This document shows, piece by piece, positions 44,600 through 56,103 of a stretch of 64,000 nt of DNA. The notes under the pieces were generated by a model that worked only from the letters and a program-made list of their open reading frames with translations, was not told the DNA's origin and searched no databases. The stretch lies in contig NZ_CP088953.1 of assembly GCF_021165935.1 (NCBI RefSeq), forward strand, positions 2,713,501-2,777,500. The letters run 5' to 3'. Both the position numbers and the translations under genes were made by a program. Positions within the stretch are counted from its first letter, which is position 1. The number at the start of each line of letters is the position of its first letter. Origin of the DNA: Microbulbifer elongatus. Its GTDB lineage: Bacteria; Pseudomonadota; Gammaproteobacteria; Pseudomonadales; Cellvibrionaceae.

Positions 44600-46705
44600 T
44601 CAGTCGAAGTTGGCTACTTGCGGCGAGTTGGCGTGCTTCTTCAGGCCAATGAAATCCGCCATGATATAGCCCGCTTCGTTCAGCACTGGATCATCTTCCA
44701 GGGTGATTTCGGTCGGGCCACCCACCGGGGCGGTGTCTTCCGACTCACTCTTCTCATAGGCCTCGAAGCTTTCATAGGGTTCCAGACCCTTGGCTTTGCG
44801 GCGTTCATTTTCCATTGCAAGAATTTCCTGATTCAGGTTTTCCCGCTCCTGGATCCGCGCTTGCTCATTGAGCGATACGGCCTTGCGGTCTGCGCGTTCG
44901 GATTGGTATTCAAACTGCTTGCGCAGGAAGACAAAGTCCGGATCGATTGCGGTACGTTTGTCATGTTTCTTCGACAGCTGGGGTACCAGGTCTTTCAGGT
45001 TGAAGTACTTGGCGTGACGCACGGCGTGGATGCGATCCCAGGGCAGGGCGGTGTCGTAGGCACTTTCCCCCACCTGCTCGCTATCAATCAGCTGTGGCAT
45101 GGAAATATCGGGTTTTACGCCCGCATGCTGGGTGCTGTCACCGGATACCCGGTAAAACTTGGACTGGGTAATTTTCAGCTGACCTTCTTTCAGGGGAGCC
45201 ATGGTCTGTACGGTACCTTTACCGAAAGACTGGTTGCCCACCACCAGGCCGCGATTGTAGTCCTGAATGGCGCCGGCAAAAATCTCCGAAGCAGAGGCCG
45301 ACAGCCGATTGATCAGCACCATCAGCGGGCCGCGATACATGGCCCGTGAACGGGAGCGGTTGTGGCGGGAGATCTGCTCATTGGCGTGACGAATCTGAAC
45401 CACCGGGCCCTGATCGATAAACAGGTCGGTGAGCATGGTGGCTTCCTGCAGAGAGCCGCCGCCATTGTTGCGCAGGTCAAGAATGACGCCGTCAACGCCT
45501 TCTTTCTGCAGCTCATCCAGGAGTCGCGCTACGTCGCGAGTGGTGCTTTTGTAGTTCGGGTCGCGCCGACGGTAGGCCTCAAAGTCGATGTAGAAAGTCG
45601 GCAGGTTGATAACGCCGATTTTGTAGCTCTGTTCGCCGTCAGAAAACTCGAATATGGCTTTCTTGGCCGCCTGATCCTCCAGCTTCACTTTGCTGCGCTT
45701 GATGGTGATGGTGCGGTGGCTGCCGTCCCCACCGGTGGGAATGGTTTCGAGACGTACGAAGGTGCCCGCGGAGCCGCGAATCAGGTCCACCACATCGTCC
45801 AGACGCCAGCCGACCACGTCCACCATTTCGCCGTCTTTATCCTGGCCTACCGCCACAATCTTGTCGTTCGGCTTGATTTTGCCGGTGCGATCCGCCGGAC
45901 CGCCGGCAACCAGGCGTGCCACTTTGGTGTATTCGTCTTCCATCTGCAACACGGCACCGATGCCCTCCAGTGAGAGGGACATGCTCATGTTGAAGTTCTC
46001 CAGTGAGCGGGGCGAGAGGTAGTTGCTGTGGGGGTCATACAGACGGGTGAGGGAGTTCATGTAGAGCTCGAACACGTCGTCGGAGTTCTGCTGGCTGAGG
46101 CGCTTGAGCTGGCCTTTGTAGCGGCGCTTCAGCAGGTCGGCGATCTCTTCATCGCTTTTGTCGGTGAGTCGCAGGTTCAGTACGCTGCTCTTGAGACGTT
46201 TGCGCCACAGGTCGTCAGCCTCGCTGATTGACTTCGGCCACGCGCTGTCTTCCCGGTCGAGCTCCAGCGACTCTTCCTTGGTGAAGTCGAATTCGGGCAG
46301 GCCATTTTCCAGCTGCGACACGATGTTGTTCAGTCGATCCGAGATACGCAGGCGGTAGCGGTTGTAGATGTCAAAGCCGCGGTCCACATTGCCCGCGCGC
46401 AGATCGTCGTCCAGTTTGGTGCGCCACTGGCGGAATTCATCGATATCCGAGGACAGGAAATAGCTTTTGGTGGGGTCGAGACTGTCGATGTACTCGTCCC
46501 AAAGACCGGCAGACATCTCGTCGCCCACTTTGAGCTTGTTGTAATGCAGCATCTCGAGCTTGCTGACAATTTCGCGGGCGGTTCCACCCTGGTCTTCGTG
46601 GGGCTTGAGCTCTTCGGTGTCAGCGGCCAGAACGGCCGGGGAGGTCACTACCAGGAGAGAGAGGGAAAGGCCGGAAATCAGTGCGGCTATTCGATTGCTA
46701 AGCAT
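44600..46705 (-). CDS. prc: Carboxy-terminal (tail-specific) periplasmic protease Prc
   Basis: 701 aa from the ATG at 46705 (MLSNRIAALISGLSLSLLVV), which starts a signal peptide ending in VLAADT. N-terminal helical domain, a PDZ domain (IGAVLQMEDEYTKVARLVAGGPADRTGKIKPND), and a C-terminal protease core with the Ser/Lys dyad: Ser about 471 in LSASASEIF and Lys about 496 in FGKGTVQ. The C-terminal DUF3340-like region matches gammaproteobacterial Prc. It trims or degrades periplasmic proteins, including lipoproteins and peptidoglycan hydrolases in relatives. Confidence 0.95.
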   Translation of the reverse strand: MLSNRIAALISGLSLSLLVVTSPAVLAADTEELKPHEDQGGTAREIVSKLEMLHYNKLKVGDEMSAGLWDEYIDSLDPTKSYFLSSDIDEFRQWRTKLDDDLRAGNVDRGFDIYNRYRLRISDRLNNIVSQLENGLPEFDFTKEESLELDREDSAWPKSISEADDLWRKRLKSSVLNLRLTDKSDEEIADLLKRRYKGQLKRLSQQNSDDVFELYMNSLTRLYDPHSNYLSPRSLENFNMSMSLSLEGIGAVLQMEDEYTKVARLVAGGPADRTGKIKPNDKIVAVGQDKDGEMVDVVGWRLDDVVDLIRGSAGTFVRLETIPTGGDGSHRTITIKRSKVKLEDQAAKKAIFEFSDGEQSYKIGVINLPTFYIDFEAYRRRDPNYKSTTRDVARLLDELQKEGVDGVILDLRNNGGGSLQEATMLTDLFIDQGPVVQIRHANEQISRHNRSRSRAMYRGPLMVLINRLSASASEIFAGAIQDYNRGLVVGNQSFGKGTVQTMAPLKEGQLKITQSKFYRVSGDSTQHAGVKPDISMPQLIDSEQVGESAYDTALPWDRIHAVRHAKYFNLKDLVPQLSKKHDKRTAIDPDFVFLRKQFEYQSERADRKAVSLNEQARIQERENLNQEILAMENERRKAKGLEPYESFEAYEKSESEDTAPVGGPTEITLEDDPVLNEAGYIMADFIGLKKHANSPQVANFD

Positions 46706-46920
46706 AAGGAGTCTCTTTATACGTCCTACTTCAAGGCGTCCCACTGTCATAGTTGGCCGGAAGGGGGCTTCCGGAGCAGTGGCGACTTATAGCTTAGGAC
46801 AAGTATAAAGGCTGAAAGCTCCGAAAGGCATGAAATGCTTCTTGAACGAGGCGAAAGGTTGCTGTCAAAGGGCAACAAGAGAGGTGAATTTCCCGCCACA
46901 GGTCCGCTGGTGGTGAAAAA

Positions 46921-47598
46921 TTACTCAGCTTCTGTCTTTTCCGCTGCCAGTTCCGAGGTCTCCGCAGTGGGAACCTTTCTCAGGTGGGCGGAGCTTTTCA
47001 GCATTTCCAGCATCGCTTCCACATGGCGGGCTCCGACCTCGGCAATATTGAACGCCTCCGGCCGCATCAGCCATTCCTGCAGTAATCCGATGATGCCCGC
47101 GTGCACGACGGGCACCGCTACTTCAATGTCCAGATCCGCTGGCAGCTGCCCCACAGTAACCGCACCCTGGATGAGAGTACGCAAACGTTCGGTACCTTCG
47201 GCGTGCCCCTCGCTGCAGCGCTGGTGGATCTCACCATTCTCCGGTACCCATTCACAGCGCAACAGAATAATGGCGAATATGCGGTGCCACTGTTCGTTCG
47301 ACATGACCTCGCGGTACATGAACAGACAGCGATTGCGCAACTCTCCCAGCGGGTCACAGGATTGATGGGACCCCTGGCAAAGGGATTCATCCGGCAGCTG
47401 GATGCGGTCGGCGAGGGCGCTGAACAGGTCTGCCTTGTTCTGGAAATGGCCATAGACGGCGCCGCGGGTGACGCCCGCAAGTTCGGCGATTTCGGTAAGG
47501 GACGGGCGCGAAACACCGCGCCGGTCAAAGACCTCGACGGCCGCATCCAGAATCCTCTCGCGGGTTTCCAGAGCGTCTTCTTTGGTGCGTTTGGCCAT
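46921..47598 (-). CDS. TetR-family repressor of the adjacent RND efflux genes
   Basis: 225 aa, AcrR/TtgR type. N-terminal helix-turn-helix RERILDAAVEVFDRRG..SLTEIAELAGVTRGAVYGHFQNKADLF. The C-terminal domain matches the TetR_C region of drug-sensing members (MYREVMSNEQWHRIFAIILLRCE). Divergent from acrA with palindromes between them, the classic layout for a local repressor released by toxic compounds. Confidence 0.9.
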   Translation of the reverse strand: MAKRTKEDALETRERILDAAVEVFDRRGVSRPSLTEIAELAGVTRGAVYGHFQNKADLFSALADRIQLPDESLCQGSHQSCDPLGELRNRCLFMYREVMSNEQWHRIFAIILLRCEWVPENGEIHQRCSEGHAEGTERLRTLIQGAVTVGQLPADLDIEVAVPVVHAGIIGLLQEWLMRPEAFNIAEVGARHVEAMLEMLKSSAHLRKVPTAETSELAAEKTEAE

Positions 47599-47959
47599 GA
47601 TCGAATCCTGTAGATAGGTACTGCGCGTCGTACTGGACGATGTTGTTCGGGGTTGTTCGGGCGCATGGTTACGGCCGCAGATCTTACTTTACATTCACTC
47701 ATGAATAAATAGTTGATATTCATTCATGAATGTATTTAAATCGCACCAGGTTGCCACGCTGTCTACAAAAGTCAGGTCAGTTCGGCAGGCGCTTTTCTTT
47801 TCGCTCCTTTGGGGGCAACGCGCGGAACGGGTCAATCAGTCAGCCTGTCACGCTCTTTTTACGTTGGCCGCTCCGGTTCGCCCGAGCGGCGTCGTTTTAT
47901 CTGTTTTTCAATCGCGGTGGTGCCGATGGCACCGGAATGGACGCTATCAAGAGGTCGTC
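47599..47959. promoter_or_regulatory. Divergent control region of the efflux operon
   Basis: About 360 bp. The operator pair is at 47692-47733. The rest (47740-47955) would be the acrA leader; it is open in frame with acrA, but its translation (MNVFKSHQ...) is not protein-like and acrA has a good start at 47960. Confidence 0.5.
47692..47733. promoter_or_regulatory. Tandem TetR operator candidates
   Basis: A perfect 12-bp palindrome CATTCATGAATG (47721-47732) and, next to it, an imperfect copy CATTCACTCATGAATAAAT (47692-47710). The motif recalls the ACATTC..GAATGT half-sites of AcrR- and TtgR-type operators. Both genes of the divergent pair would be covered. Confidence 0.6.
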
Positions 47960-49162
47960 ATGTTGCACAAAAAGAAGTCGTTGATCTCCGGCAGCCTGTT
48001 GCTTGCCGTAGTGCTGCTCGCAGCCTGCGGGGAAAAACAGCCGGCCATGCAGGGACAAACGCCGCAGGTCACGGTCGTCACACTGGGCACCCAGCCGGTG
48101 ACGCTGACCCGGCAGCTTCCGGGTCGCACCAGCCCGTTCAAGGTGGCCGAAGTGCGCCCGCAGGTCGATGGCATCGTCAAAGATCAGTTGTTTAAAGAGG
48201 GCGGCCTGGTGGAAGCCGGTGGCGCGCTGTATCAGCTGGATGATGCCCGGTACCAGGCCGATTACGACAGCGCCAAGGCGGCGCTCGAGCGTGCCCAGGC
48301 CATTCTGAATGTGTCGAAGTTGCAGGCGGAACGCACCCAAGAACTGGTAAAGAGCGGTGCAGTGAGCAAGCAGGACAACGATTCCGCGATTGCTGCACTG
48401 CAACAGGCGAAAGCGGACGTCGCCTCCGCCAAGGCGGCGGTGCAGCGTGCCGGGGTGATGCTGGATTTTGCCCGAATCAGTGCGCCGATCAGCGGTCGTA
48501 TTGGTATTTCTTCCGTGACCCAGGGTGCGCTGGTTACCACCAATCAGGCAGCACCGTTGGCGACGATCCAGCAGCTGGATCCAATCTACGTGGATCTTAC
48601 CCAGTCCGTGAGCGAGCTGTTGAATCTGCGCAAGGCACTGGCCGCGGGCACTATGCAGGAAACCGACGACCTGCCGGTAACGATTCTGCTGGAAGACGGC
48701 ACTCCCTACCCCCACGCTGGAAAACTCGCATTCTCTGAGGTGAGTGTGGATCCGACCACTGGCAGCGTCCGTCTGCGGGTGGTTGTACCGAACCCGGACA
48801 ATCTGCTGCTGCCGGGAATGTATGTGCGGGCCTCTGTGGGCAGCGGTCAGCGCGAAAATGCGGTGCTGGTTCCACAGCAGGGGATTGCACGGGATCCCAA
48901 GGGAAATACCACGGCCATGGTGGTCGGTGAAGGGAACACCGTCGAAGTCCGCCCGGTTCAGGTATCCCAGACCGTTGGCGCCAATTGGTTGGTGGAAAGT
49001 GGCCTGAAAGCCGGTGACCGCGTGATTGTGGAGGGGCTGCAAAAGATTCGTCCCGGGATTGTGGTAAACGCCGGTGAGGCGGCGACGCCCGCTCCGGTTG
49101 ATCTTCCGGCTCCGAAAAACGAAACCGCAGGAAACGCGCAGAGCGACGCCAGCAAGGGGTAA
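47960..49162 (+). CDS. acrA: RND efflux periplasmic adaptor lipoprotein (AcrA/MexA type)
   Basis: 400 aa from the ATG at 47960 with GAGG upstream. Lipoprotein signal with LLAACGEK. Domain order: barrel-sandwich (lipoyl) halves around a coiled-coil hairpin (about residues 95-160: [19 protein letters not shown] and [15 protein letters not shown]), then beta-barrel and membrane-proximal domains, and a disordered Ala/Pro tail. It bridges the pump to a TolC-like channel, which is not encoded here. Followed by acrB after 5 bp. Confidence 0.94.
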   Translation: MLHKKKSLISGSLLLAVVLLAACGEKQPAMQGQTPQVTVVTLGTQPVTLTRQLPGRTSPFKVAEVRPQVDGIVKDQLFKEGGLVEAGGALYQLDDARYQADYDSAKAALERAQAILNVSKLQAERTQELVKSGAVSKQDNDSAIAALQQAKADVASAKAAVQRAGVMLDFARISAPISGRIGISSVTQGALVTTNQAAPLATIQQLDPIYVDLTQSVSELLNLRKALAAGTMQETDDLPVTILLEDGTPYPHAGKLAFSEVSVDPTTGSVRLRVVVPNPDNLLLPGMYVRASVGSGQRENAVLVPQQGIARDPKGNTTAMVVGEGNTVEVRPVQVSQTVGANWLVESGLKAGDRVIVEGLQKIRPGIVVNAGEAATPAPVDLPAPKNETAGNAQSDASKG

Positions 49163-49167
49163 TTGAC

Positions 49168-52100
49168 ATGGCAGGCTTCTTTATCGATCGCCCGATTTTT
49201 GCCTGGGTGATCGCCATTGTCGTGATGCTGTTTGGCAGCCTCGCGATCAGCAAATTGCCGGTGGAGCGCTACCCGGATATTGCGCCGCCGGTGGTTTCCA
49301 TTACCGGCGCGTATCCCGGCGCGTCCGCCAAGGTCATCGAGGATTCGGTGACTCAGGTCATCGAGCAGAACATGAAAGGTCTCGACGGCCTGCTGTACAT
49401 GTCGGCCACCAGTCAGTCCATTGGTACGGCGGAAGTGACGCTGACGTTTGCGAACGGGACCGATCCGGATATCGCGCAGGTGCAGGTGCAAAACAAATTG
49501 CAGCTCGCCATGCCGCTGTTACCGGAAATCGTACAGCGCCAGGGTCTTACCGTGGGTAAGGGCCGTGCGGGCTTCCTGATGGTAGCGGGCTTTGTTTCCA
49601 CCGATGGCGGTATGAAGAAGGAGGATATTGCGGATTACGTGGTATCCAACCTGGTCGACCCGCTGAGCCGAGTGCCCGGTGTCGGTAGTATTCAGGTGTT
49701 CGGATCCAAGTATGCCATGCGTATCTGGCTCGACCCCAACAAACTGGATGCTTACAAACTGACCCCCACCGATATTATCGCCTCGGTGCGCAATCAGAAT
49801 TCGCAGGTGGCGATCGGCAGTCTGGGTGGCACGCCCGCGGTCGAGGGCCAGCAGCTGACTGCCAGTATTACCGCCCAGAGCCGCATGCAGACGCCGGAAG
49901 AATTCCGCAACGTCGTTTTACGCGCGAATGAGGACGGCTCGGTATTGCGTCTGGGGGATGTTGCGCGGGTAGAAATGGGCACCGAGAGCTATGACTTTCT
50001 GACCCGCTACAACCGCGCGCCGGCCACCGGTGTGGCCATCTCCCTGGCTACCGGCGCCAATGCGCTGGAAACCGCCGAAGCGGTAAAGCAAAAACTCGCG
50101 GAACTGGAGCCGAATTTCCCCGAGGGGCTGAAAACGGTTATTCCGTTTGACACCACCCCCTTCGTAGAGGTGTCGATCAAAGGCGTGATCCAGACGCTGG
50201 TGGAAGCGGTCATTCTGGTATTCCTGGTCATGCTGCTGTTCTTGCAGAACCTACGCGCCACCATTATTCCCACGATCGCGGTACCTGTTGTATTGCTCGG
50301 TACGTTTGGGGTGCTGTCGATACTCGGTTTTTCCGTCAATATGCTCACCATGTTTGCCATGGTACTGGCCATTGGCCTGTTGGTGGATGATGCCATCGTG
50401 GTGGTGGAAAACGTCGAGCGGGTAATGCATGAAGAAAAACTGTCGGCGAAGGCGGCGACCAAAAAATCCATGAAGCAGATAACCGGCGCACTGATTGGTA
50501 TCGGTGTGGTGCTGTCTGCGGTATTCGTACCCATGGCCTTTATGGATGGCTCCACCGGTATTATCTATCGCCAGTTTTCCGCCACCATTGTGGCGGCCAT
50601 GACCTTCTCGGTGATCGTTGCCATTGTGCTGACACCGGCCCTCTGTGCCACCATGCTGAAACCCGGTGATCACGGTACCAAGAAAGGCTTCTTCGGCTGG
50701 TTCAACCGCAACTTTGACCGCAGTGCGGCCTCCTATCAGCGCGGTGTGCGCGGCATTCTGGCCCGCAGTGGACGCTTTATGGTGATCTTCGCACTGCTCA
50801 GCGCACTGATGGTCTTCCTGTTTGTGCGTTCGCCGAGTTCCTTCCTGCCGGAAGAAGACCAGGGCGTGCTTTTCTCGCTGGTACAGACACCGGTGGGCGC
50901 GACACAGGAGCGCACCATGGAATCGGTGGAGAAGCTGGAAAATCACTTCCTGGAGAATGAGTCCGACCTGGTTGAATCCGTGTTCTCCGTTCAGGGATTC
51001 AGTTTTGCCGGGAGTGGTCAGAACAACGCCATGGCGTTTATCAAGTTAAAGGACTGGAGTGAGCGCGAGGAAGAATCAGAGCAGGCGGGCGCTGTCGCCA
51101 TGCGGGGCATGGGCGCTCTGAGCCAGATCAAAGATGCCATTGCCTATGCGTTCTCGCCACCGGCACTGCCGGAGCTGGGTACTTCCGCAGGCTTTGCCAT
51201 GTATCTGAAGGACAATGCCAATCAGGGGCACGAGGCGTTGATCAACGCACGCAACCAGCTGCTCGGTATGGCCGCCCAGAGTCCGCTGTTGGCCGGCGTG
51301 CGTCCCAACGGGCAGGAAGATACACCGCAGTTCAAGCTGAAAGTGAACAATGCGAAGGCGGCATCTCTCGGTGTGTCGATTGGTGAAATCAACAGCGCTC
51401 TCGGGGTTGCCTGGGGTGGCCAGTACATCGATGACTTTATCGACCGTGGCCGTATCAAGCGGGTTTATATGCAGGCGGATGCGCCTTTCCGTATGAACCC
51501 GGAGGATTTCCGCTTGTGGTCCGTACGCAACAGCAACGGGGAAATGGTGCCGGTGTCTTCATTCGCGACCTTCGAATGGGATTACGGCTCACCGCGTCTG
51601 GAGCGGTATAACGGTGTACCGGCGGTGCAGATTCAGGGGCAGGGCGCACCGGGCGTCAGTTCCGGTGATGCGATGGCGGAAATGGAGCGCCTGGTGAGCC
51701 AGCTGCCGGAAGGCTTTGGCCTGGAATGGACCGCACTGTCTTATCAGGAGCAGCAGGCCGGGTCGCAGACCACGCTGCTGTATGCACTGTCTGTCCTGAT
51801 TGTGTTCCTGTGTCTCGCGGCCCTCTACGAGAGCTGGACTGTACCCACTGCGGTACTGCTTGTCGCGCCCCTGGGGATCCTCGGTGCGATTGTGGCGAGC
51901 AATCTGCGTGGCTTCGAGCGCGATATCTACTTCCAGGTCGCGATGCTCACCACCGTGGGTCTGACCAGTAAAAACGCGATTCTGATTGTGGAGTTTGCCA
52001 AGCAGAATCTGGAAGCCGGTATGGCCCTGGTCGAAGCCACCATGGCGGCGGTACGAGACCGCTTGCGCCCGATCATCATGACCTCGCTGGCATTCGGGCT

Positions 52101-52350
52101 TGGCGTATTGCCACTGGCAATCGCGTCTGGCGCAGGTTCCGGTGCTCAGCAGGCCATTGGTACCGGCGTGCTTGGCGGAATGATTGTGGGTACTCTGCTG
52201 GGTATCTTCTTTATTCCACTGTTCTTTGTCGTGGTGCAGAGACTGTTCGGGAAAAAGGCGGTGCCCACGGACGGTGCCGATGGTGAAAATTTTGTCGGTA
52301 AGCTCGGGATTGATTCAGAACAATCCGAGCGGCGCTCGGAACCCGCGTAA
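49168..52350 (+). CDS. acrB: RND multidrug efflux permease (AcrB/MexB, HAE1 type)
   Basis: 1,060 aa, full length. N-terminal [18 protein letters not shown]; the proton-relay pair AspAsp in [18 protein letters not shown] on TM4; the TM10 Lys in [14 protein letters not shown]; the TM11-12 region [21 protein letters not shown]. Twelve transmembrane helices and two large periplasmic loops are expected. Substrates are typically amphiphilic drugs and bile-type compounds; the range here is unknown. Confidence 0.96.
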   Translation: MAGFFIDRPIFAWVIAIVVMLFGSLAISKLPVERYPDIAPPVVSITGAYPGASAKVIEDSVTQVIEQNMKGLDGLLYMSATSQSIGTAEVTLTFANGTDPDIAQVQVQNKLQLAMPLLPEIVQRQGLTVGKGRAGFLMVAGFVSTDGGMKKEDIADYVVSNLVDPLSRVPGVGSIQVFGSKYAMRIWLDPNKLDAYKLTPTDIIASVRNQNSQVAIGSLGGTPAVEGQQLTASITAQSRMQTPEEFRNVVLRANEDGSVLRLGDVARVEMGTESYDFLTRYNRAPATGVAISLATGANALETAEAVKQKLAELEPNFPEGLKTVIPFDTTPFVEVSIKGVIQTLVEAVILVFLVMLLFLQNLRATIIPTIAVPVVLLGTFGVLSILGFSVNMLTMFAMVLAIGLLVDDAIVVVENVERVMHEEKLSAKAATKKSMKQITGALIGIGVVLSAVFVPMAFMDGSTGIIYRQFSATIVAAMTFSVIVAIVLTPALCATMLKPGDHGTKKGFFGWFNRNFDRSAASYQRGVRGILARSGRFMVIFALLSALMVFLFVRSPSSFLPEEDQGVLFSLVQTPVGATQERTMESVEKLENHFLENESDLVESVFSVQGFSFAGSGQNNAMAFIKLKDWSEREEESEQAGAVAMRGMGALSQIKDAIAYAFSPPALPELGTSAGFAMYLKDNANQGHEALINARNQLLGMAAQSPLLAGVRPNGQEDTPQFKLKVNNAKAASLGVSIGEINSALGVAWGGQYIDDFIDRGRIKRVYMQADAPFRMNPEDFRLWSVRNSNGEMVPVSSFATFEWDYGSPRLERYNGVPAVQIQGQGAPGVSSGDAMAEMERLVSQLPEGFGLEWTALSYQEQQAGSQTTLLYALSVLIVFLCLAALYESWTVPTAVLLVAPLGILGAIVASNLRGFERDIYFQVAMLTTVGLTSKNAILIVEFAKQNLEAGMALVEATMAAVRDRLRPIIMTSLAFGLGVLPLAIASGAGSGAQQAIGTGVLGGMIVGTLLGIFFIPLFFVVVQRLFGKKAVPTDGADGENFVGKLGIDSEQSERRSEPA

Positions 52351-52374
52351 ACCGATCTCACGTCTGTAAACCTT

Positions 52375-52408
52375 GGCCGGGTATTGCGAAAGCGTCCCGG
52401 CCTTTTTT
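52375..52408 (+). terminator. Rho-independent terminator after acrB
   Basis: GGCCGGG (52375-52381) / CCCGGCC (52396-52402), 14-nt loop, six T residues. Confidence 0.8.
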
Positions 52409-52431
52409 ATGTCCGACGAGCGATTCGCGGT

Positions 52432-53577
52432 TCAGCGCACGATGGCTACGGATTTGATCTGTGCCCACACGGCTGTATTTTCCCGCAGGTCCAGCAGGTG
52501 CATTGAGCGCCGGGTGATCCGGGCAATGATGCCGGACGCTTTCGCCGTCCCGCTGCGCGGTGGCCGCAGTCGCACCAGAACCATTGCGGGATCCGCATCC
52601 GCCGATATTTCCTGCACACACATCGGCAGTCGGTTGAGGATGCTGGAATCTTGATCCTCACTGCGGGTCAGGCTTACGTCCCGCGCCAGAATGCGAACGC
52701 GAATCCGGTCGCCGCACGCCTCGCCACTGTCCCGTAGCCACAGGGTGTCGGTGTCACCGCCAAACTGCACCTGCATCAAGTTCCACTCAGGATCGCGCGC
52801 CGTCACCACCGCTTCCAGTAATATGCCCAGATCGTCCCCCAGTTGTACCGGGAAATCGGTGCGCGACAGTAGTTCGGTGGCAGGTCCGGCGCGATGAATC
52901 CTGCCGTTTTCCATCAGCAGTACATGGTCGGCGAGCCGGGCGATTTCCTCTACCGCGTGGGTGACATACAGGATGGGAATATTCAGTGTGCGATGGAGCT
53001 GTTCCAGGTACGGCAGGATTTCCCGCTTGCGCATCTGGTCCAGGGCGGCCAACGGCTCATCCATCAGGAGTAGTTCGGGTTTGACCAGCAGTGCGCGGGC
53101 AATGGCGACCCGCTGCTGTTCACCCCCAGACAGCGCATGCGGTCGCTGCTCCAGCAGTGGTGCGATGCCCATCAGCGCCACGATTTTATCGTACTCATCG
53201 GCGGTCACCTTCTGTGCCGCCCGTTTGCGCGCAAACGCGAGATTCCCAGCGGCGGTGAGGTGGGGAAAAAGACTGGGCTGCTGAAATACATACCCCAATG
53301 GGCGCCGATGTACCGCCAGTGGCGTACGGTCGTCATCCGCTGTTTGCCAGTGGCGCCCATTTACCTGGAGGCTGGCGTGCTCGCAGGGTTGTAGGCCGGC
53401 AATGCAGCGGAGCAGGGTGGTTTTTCCAGACCCGGATGGCCCGAAAATACCGGTTACTCCGCGACCGGGTATTTCGAAATCCACGTCCAGCGTAAATGGT
53501 TCACCCTGCGCATCGCTGCGCAGCGGCAGCAGAAAGCGCCCCGCGATCTTCGGTTGCGTATTCTGGTTAGGGTCCAT
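52432..53577 (-). CDS. modC: Molybdate ABC transporter ATPase ModC
   Basis: 381 aa from the ATG at 53577, which overlaps modB by 11 bp and has GGTGG upstream. Walker [18 protein letters not shown], signature [15 protein letters not shown], Walker [15 protein letters not shown]-loop THAVEE. The C-terminal third (about 300-381) is the molybdate-binding Mop/TOBE domain typical of ModC ([15 protein letters not shown]). It energises ModB. Confidence 0.94.
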   Translation of the reverse strand: MDPNQNTQPKIAGRFLLPLRSDAQGEPFTLDVDFEIPGRGVTGIFGPSGSGKTTLLRCIAGLQPCEHASLQVNGRHWQTADDDRTPLAVHRRPLGYVFQQPSLFPHLTAAGNLAFARKRAAQKVTADEYDKIVALMGIAPLLEQRPHALSGGEQQRVAIARALLVKPELLLMDEPLAALDQMRKREILPYLEQLHRTLNIPILYVTHAVEEIARLADHVLLMENGRIHRAGPATELLSRTDFPVQLGDDLGILLEAVVTARDPEWNLMQVQFGGDTDTLWLRDSGEACGDRIRVRILARDVSLTRSEDQDSSILNRLPMCVQEISADADPAMVLVRLRPPRSGTAKASGIIARITRRSMHLLDLRENTAVWAQIKSVAIVR

Positions 53578-54259
53578 AGCGCCACCCGCTCGCCGCACGC
53601 CGACGCTGCAAGGTGTACAACGCCAGCAGAACCGAAAACGAAAAGATCAGCATGGCCGCAGACAGCCAGTGCGCCTGCGCATATTCCAGTGCTTCCACAT
53701 GGTCATAAATCTGTACCGACACTACCCGGGTTTCACCGGGAATATTGCCGCCAATCATCAGGATTACCCCGAACTCACCCACCGTATGGGCAAAGCCGAG
53801 GACCGCAGCGGTCACAATGCCGGGTTTGGCGAGTGGCAGCGTGATATGCCAAAAGCGATCCCAGGGGCCAGCTCGGAGGGTCGCGGCCACCTCGGCATGT
53901 CGGCGGCCCTGCGCTTCGATGGCGTTCTGGATGGGCTGCACCACAAAAGGTAGTGAATAGAGTAGCGATGCGAAGACCAGCCCGGGAAAGGTGAACGGCA
54001 GCGTGCCGAGTCCGACAGACTCGGTCAATTTCCCCATGGGGCCTTCCGGACCCATAAAGATGAGCAGATAAAAGCCCAGCACGGTGGGCGGCAATATCAG
54101 CGGCAGCGTGACCAGGGCGCTTACCGGGCCGCGCCAGCGGGAGCGCGTATTTGCCAGCCAGTGGGCCAATGGGGTACCGAGTATCAGCAAAAGCAGGGTA
54201 ACCGTCGCGGCCAGTTTCAGGGTCAGCCAGATGGCTGCAAGATCGGATTCACTCAGCAT
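53567..54259 (-). CDS. modB: Molybdate ABC transporter permease ModB
   Basis: 230 aa with five transmembrane helices and the permease-ATPase contact loop ([34 protein letters not shown]). N-terminal [16 protein letters not shown] is typical. It overlaps modA at its start and modC at its end by 11 bp each, so the three are one translationally coupled operon. Confidence 0.95.
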   Translation of the reverse strand: MLSESDLAAIWLTLKLAATVTLLLLILGTPLAHWLANTRSRWRGPVSALVTLPLILPPTVLGFYLLIFMGPEGPMGKLTESVGLGTLPFTFPGLVFASLLYSLPFVVQPIQNAIEAQGRRHAEVAATLRAGPWDRFWHITLPLAKPGIVTAAVLGFAHTVGEFGVILMIGGNIPGETRVVSVQIYDHVEALEYAQAHWLSAAMLIFSFSVLLALYTLQRRRAASGWRYGP

Positions 54260-55055
54260 TCAGTGGTCCCCGGTCTATCGATGACGTCGCGGCTACCCGG
54301 TAGCCGTAACTTTCGATAATTCGCTGTGCCTCTGGCCCTTGCAGATAGGTCCAGAAGGCGTCCACTGCGGTGCGCTTGCCATCCTGGGTGGCCCGTTTCA
54401 GGATAATCGCATCCTGCTGAATGGGATGATGCAGCGTATCGGGTAACAGCCAACCGGAGCCATGGGTGATGGCCCCATCGCGGAATACTTGAGACAGGGC
54501 GATCATTCCCAGCTGCGCATTGCCGCTGGCGACATATTGATAGGTCTGTGCGATGTTTTCACCCACAACGCGTTTTGTGCTCGTCTCTTCTGCCAAACCC
54601 AGTGCGTCTATAACCTGCAAGGCCGCCGCGCCATACGGGGCGAGCCTGGGGTTGGCAATGGCCAGATGCCGGAATTTTCCGGCCTCGAGAGCCTGGCGCT
54701 CGCGGCCCGCGAGTTCGGCATCGGTAGTCCACAGCACCAGGCGTCCCAGGGCGTAGGTATAGCGACTGCTGGCATCGGCAGCGTCAGCGGCAACCAGAGC
54801 GCGCACTTTGTCCTGGTCTGCGGAAAAAAATGCGGCAAAGGGGGCACCGTGGCGAATCTGTGCAAAGAGCTTTCCTGAAGAGCCAAGGGCTACGCGCACC
54901 CGGTGATCGCTGCTTGCTTCAAATCCGCTGACAATCTCGCCCATGGGGGAGGAAAAGTTGGAGGCGACGGCGATGGTGATTTCGTCACTATGGGCAGCCG
55001 GGAGGGCCGCAACGAGGGTCACCCCGAGCAGCGCGCGGGCGATCCAGTGGTCCAT
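54249..55055 (-). CDS. modA: Molybdate-binding periplasmic protein ModA
   Basis: 268 aa from the ATG at 55055; a GTG 15 codons upstream (55100) is possible but gives a longer amino end. Signal peptide ends near AAHSDE. The oxyanion-binding protein fold is shown by [43 protein letters not shown] and the end segment [16 protein letters not shown]. It captures molybdate or tungstate for ModBC. Confidence 0.93.
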   Translation of the reverse strand: MDHWIARALLGVTLVAALPAAHSDEITIAVASNFSSPMGEIVSGFEASSDHRVRVALGSSGKLFAQIRHGAPFAAFFSADQDKVRALVAADAADASSRYTYALGRLVLWTTDAELAGRERQALEAGKFRHLAIANPRLAPYGAAALQVIDALGLAEETSTKRVVGENIAQTYQYVASGNAQLGMIALSQVFRDGAITHGSGWLLPDTLHHPIQQDAIILKRATQDGKRTAVDAFWTYLQGPEAQRIIESYGYRVAATSSIDRGPLNAE

Positions 55056-55204
55056 CGCGCGGATCACTCTGTGCCATCCCTGTAGATACCGTCTCGGCAC
55101 GGTTGCTCTCCTGGCCGGTGTTTTGGTGAAGTGTAAGAATGTAGCGCATTATACGACGAAAACCCGTGGTGCCTCCCCATGGCCATCCTTGACGAGTATT
55201 ACCG

Positions 55205-55864
55205 ATGACCGACAGTACGCCCGATATCCGTAGCAGTGCTGGCATTTTGCCTGAACCGGAACAGGCAGGAACCGCGCTTCAGGATGCGCGATTTCTTGCT
55301 GAACTGCGTCAGCAGATGCTGAAGTTTGCCCGTCTACAGCTGCGCGATGAGCACCTGGCGGAGGATGCGGTTCAGGAGGCATTGGCCGGTGCATTGAAAA
55401 ATGCCGATTCGTTTCGCCGCCAGTCGGCGCTGCGCACCTGGGTGTTTTCCATCCTCAAATTCAAGATTACCGACATTCTCCGCTATCGGCAGAAAGTGAT
55501 CGCCACCAGCGAACTGGGGGACGACGCCCAGCGGGAAGAGGCATTCTCGGAGGCACTGTTCAATCACGCTGGCCACTGGCACAAGGCCGAGCGCCCCAGC
55601 AGCTGGGCGGGGCCTCAGGGCGGGGTCCACAGCGATCACTTCTGGCGGGTGTTTGACGCCTGTCTGAATGGCCTACCGGAAAAGCAGGCAAGAGTATTTA
55701 TGATGCGGGAATTTATCGAGCTGGAATCCGACGAGATCTGCGATCAGTTGTCGCTTTCCACTAGCAATCTGCACGTGATTCTGTATCGCGCGCGTTTGCG
55801 GCTGCGGGAATGTCTCGAGAATGGCTGGTTCGAACCGGCGGACAATCCGGGGGGGTCGTCATGA
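55205..55864 (+). CDS. ECF-family RNA polymerase sigma factor
   Basis: 219 aa. Region 2 (residues 35-95: LRDEHLAEDAVQEALAGAL, SALRTWVFSILKFKITDILR) and region 4 (about 155-205: LPEKQARVFMMREFIELESDEICDQLSLSTSNLHVILYRARLRLRE). A 60-residue linker rich in His, Trp and Ser separates them. The next gene, a zinc anti-sigma factor, overlaps it by 4 bp. The signal is unknown; no membrane-spanning anti-sigma factor is present. Confidence 0.92.
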   Translation: MTDSTPDIRSSAGILPEPEQAGTALQDARFLAELRQQMLKFARLQLRDEHLAEDAVQEALAGALKNADSFRRQSALRTWVFSILKFKITDILRYRQKVIATSELGDDAQREEAFSEALFNHAGHWHKAERPSSWAGPQGGVHSDHFWRVFDACLNGLPEKQARVFMMREFIELESDEICDQLSLSTSNLHVILYRARLRLRECLENGWFEPADNPGGSS

Positions 55865-56103
55865 TGAACTGTAAACAGGCAACGCGGCTGTTGTCGGAGC
55901 GTATGGAGCGGGAGCTCAGCCCGCGAGAGAAGTTCGGTCTCAGGGTGCACCTAATGATGTGCCGTGGCTGCCGCAATTTTGGCCGGCAGATGGGTACGCT
56001 GCGCGATCTGGCCAAGGCGTACGCGAAAAGCGATACCGGCCACCAACCTCCAGATCCGGTTGATGGCTCGGCCTCGCGGGGCGGCGAGAACGAAGACCGT
56101 TAG
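55861..56103 (+). CDS. Small zinc-finger anti-sigma factor
   Basis: 80 aa from the ATG that overlaps the sigma stop (ATGA). The ZAS-type zinc site is present: an N-terminal Cys in MNCKQATRLLSERMERELS, then HLMMCRGC (His-x3-Cys-x2-Cys). There is no membrane helix, so it is a soluble cytoplasmic anti-sigma factor of the sort that senses redox or zinc. It binds and restrains the adjacent sigma factor by inference from context. Confidence 0.88.
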   Translation: MMNCKQATRLLSERMERELSPREKFGLRVHLMMCRGCRNFGRQMGTLRDLAKAYAKSDTGHQPPDPVDGSASRGGENEDR

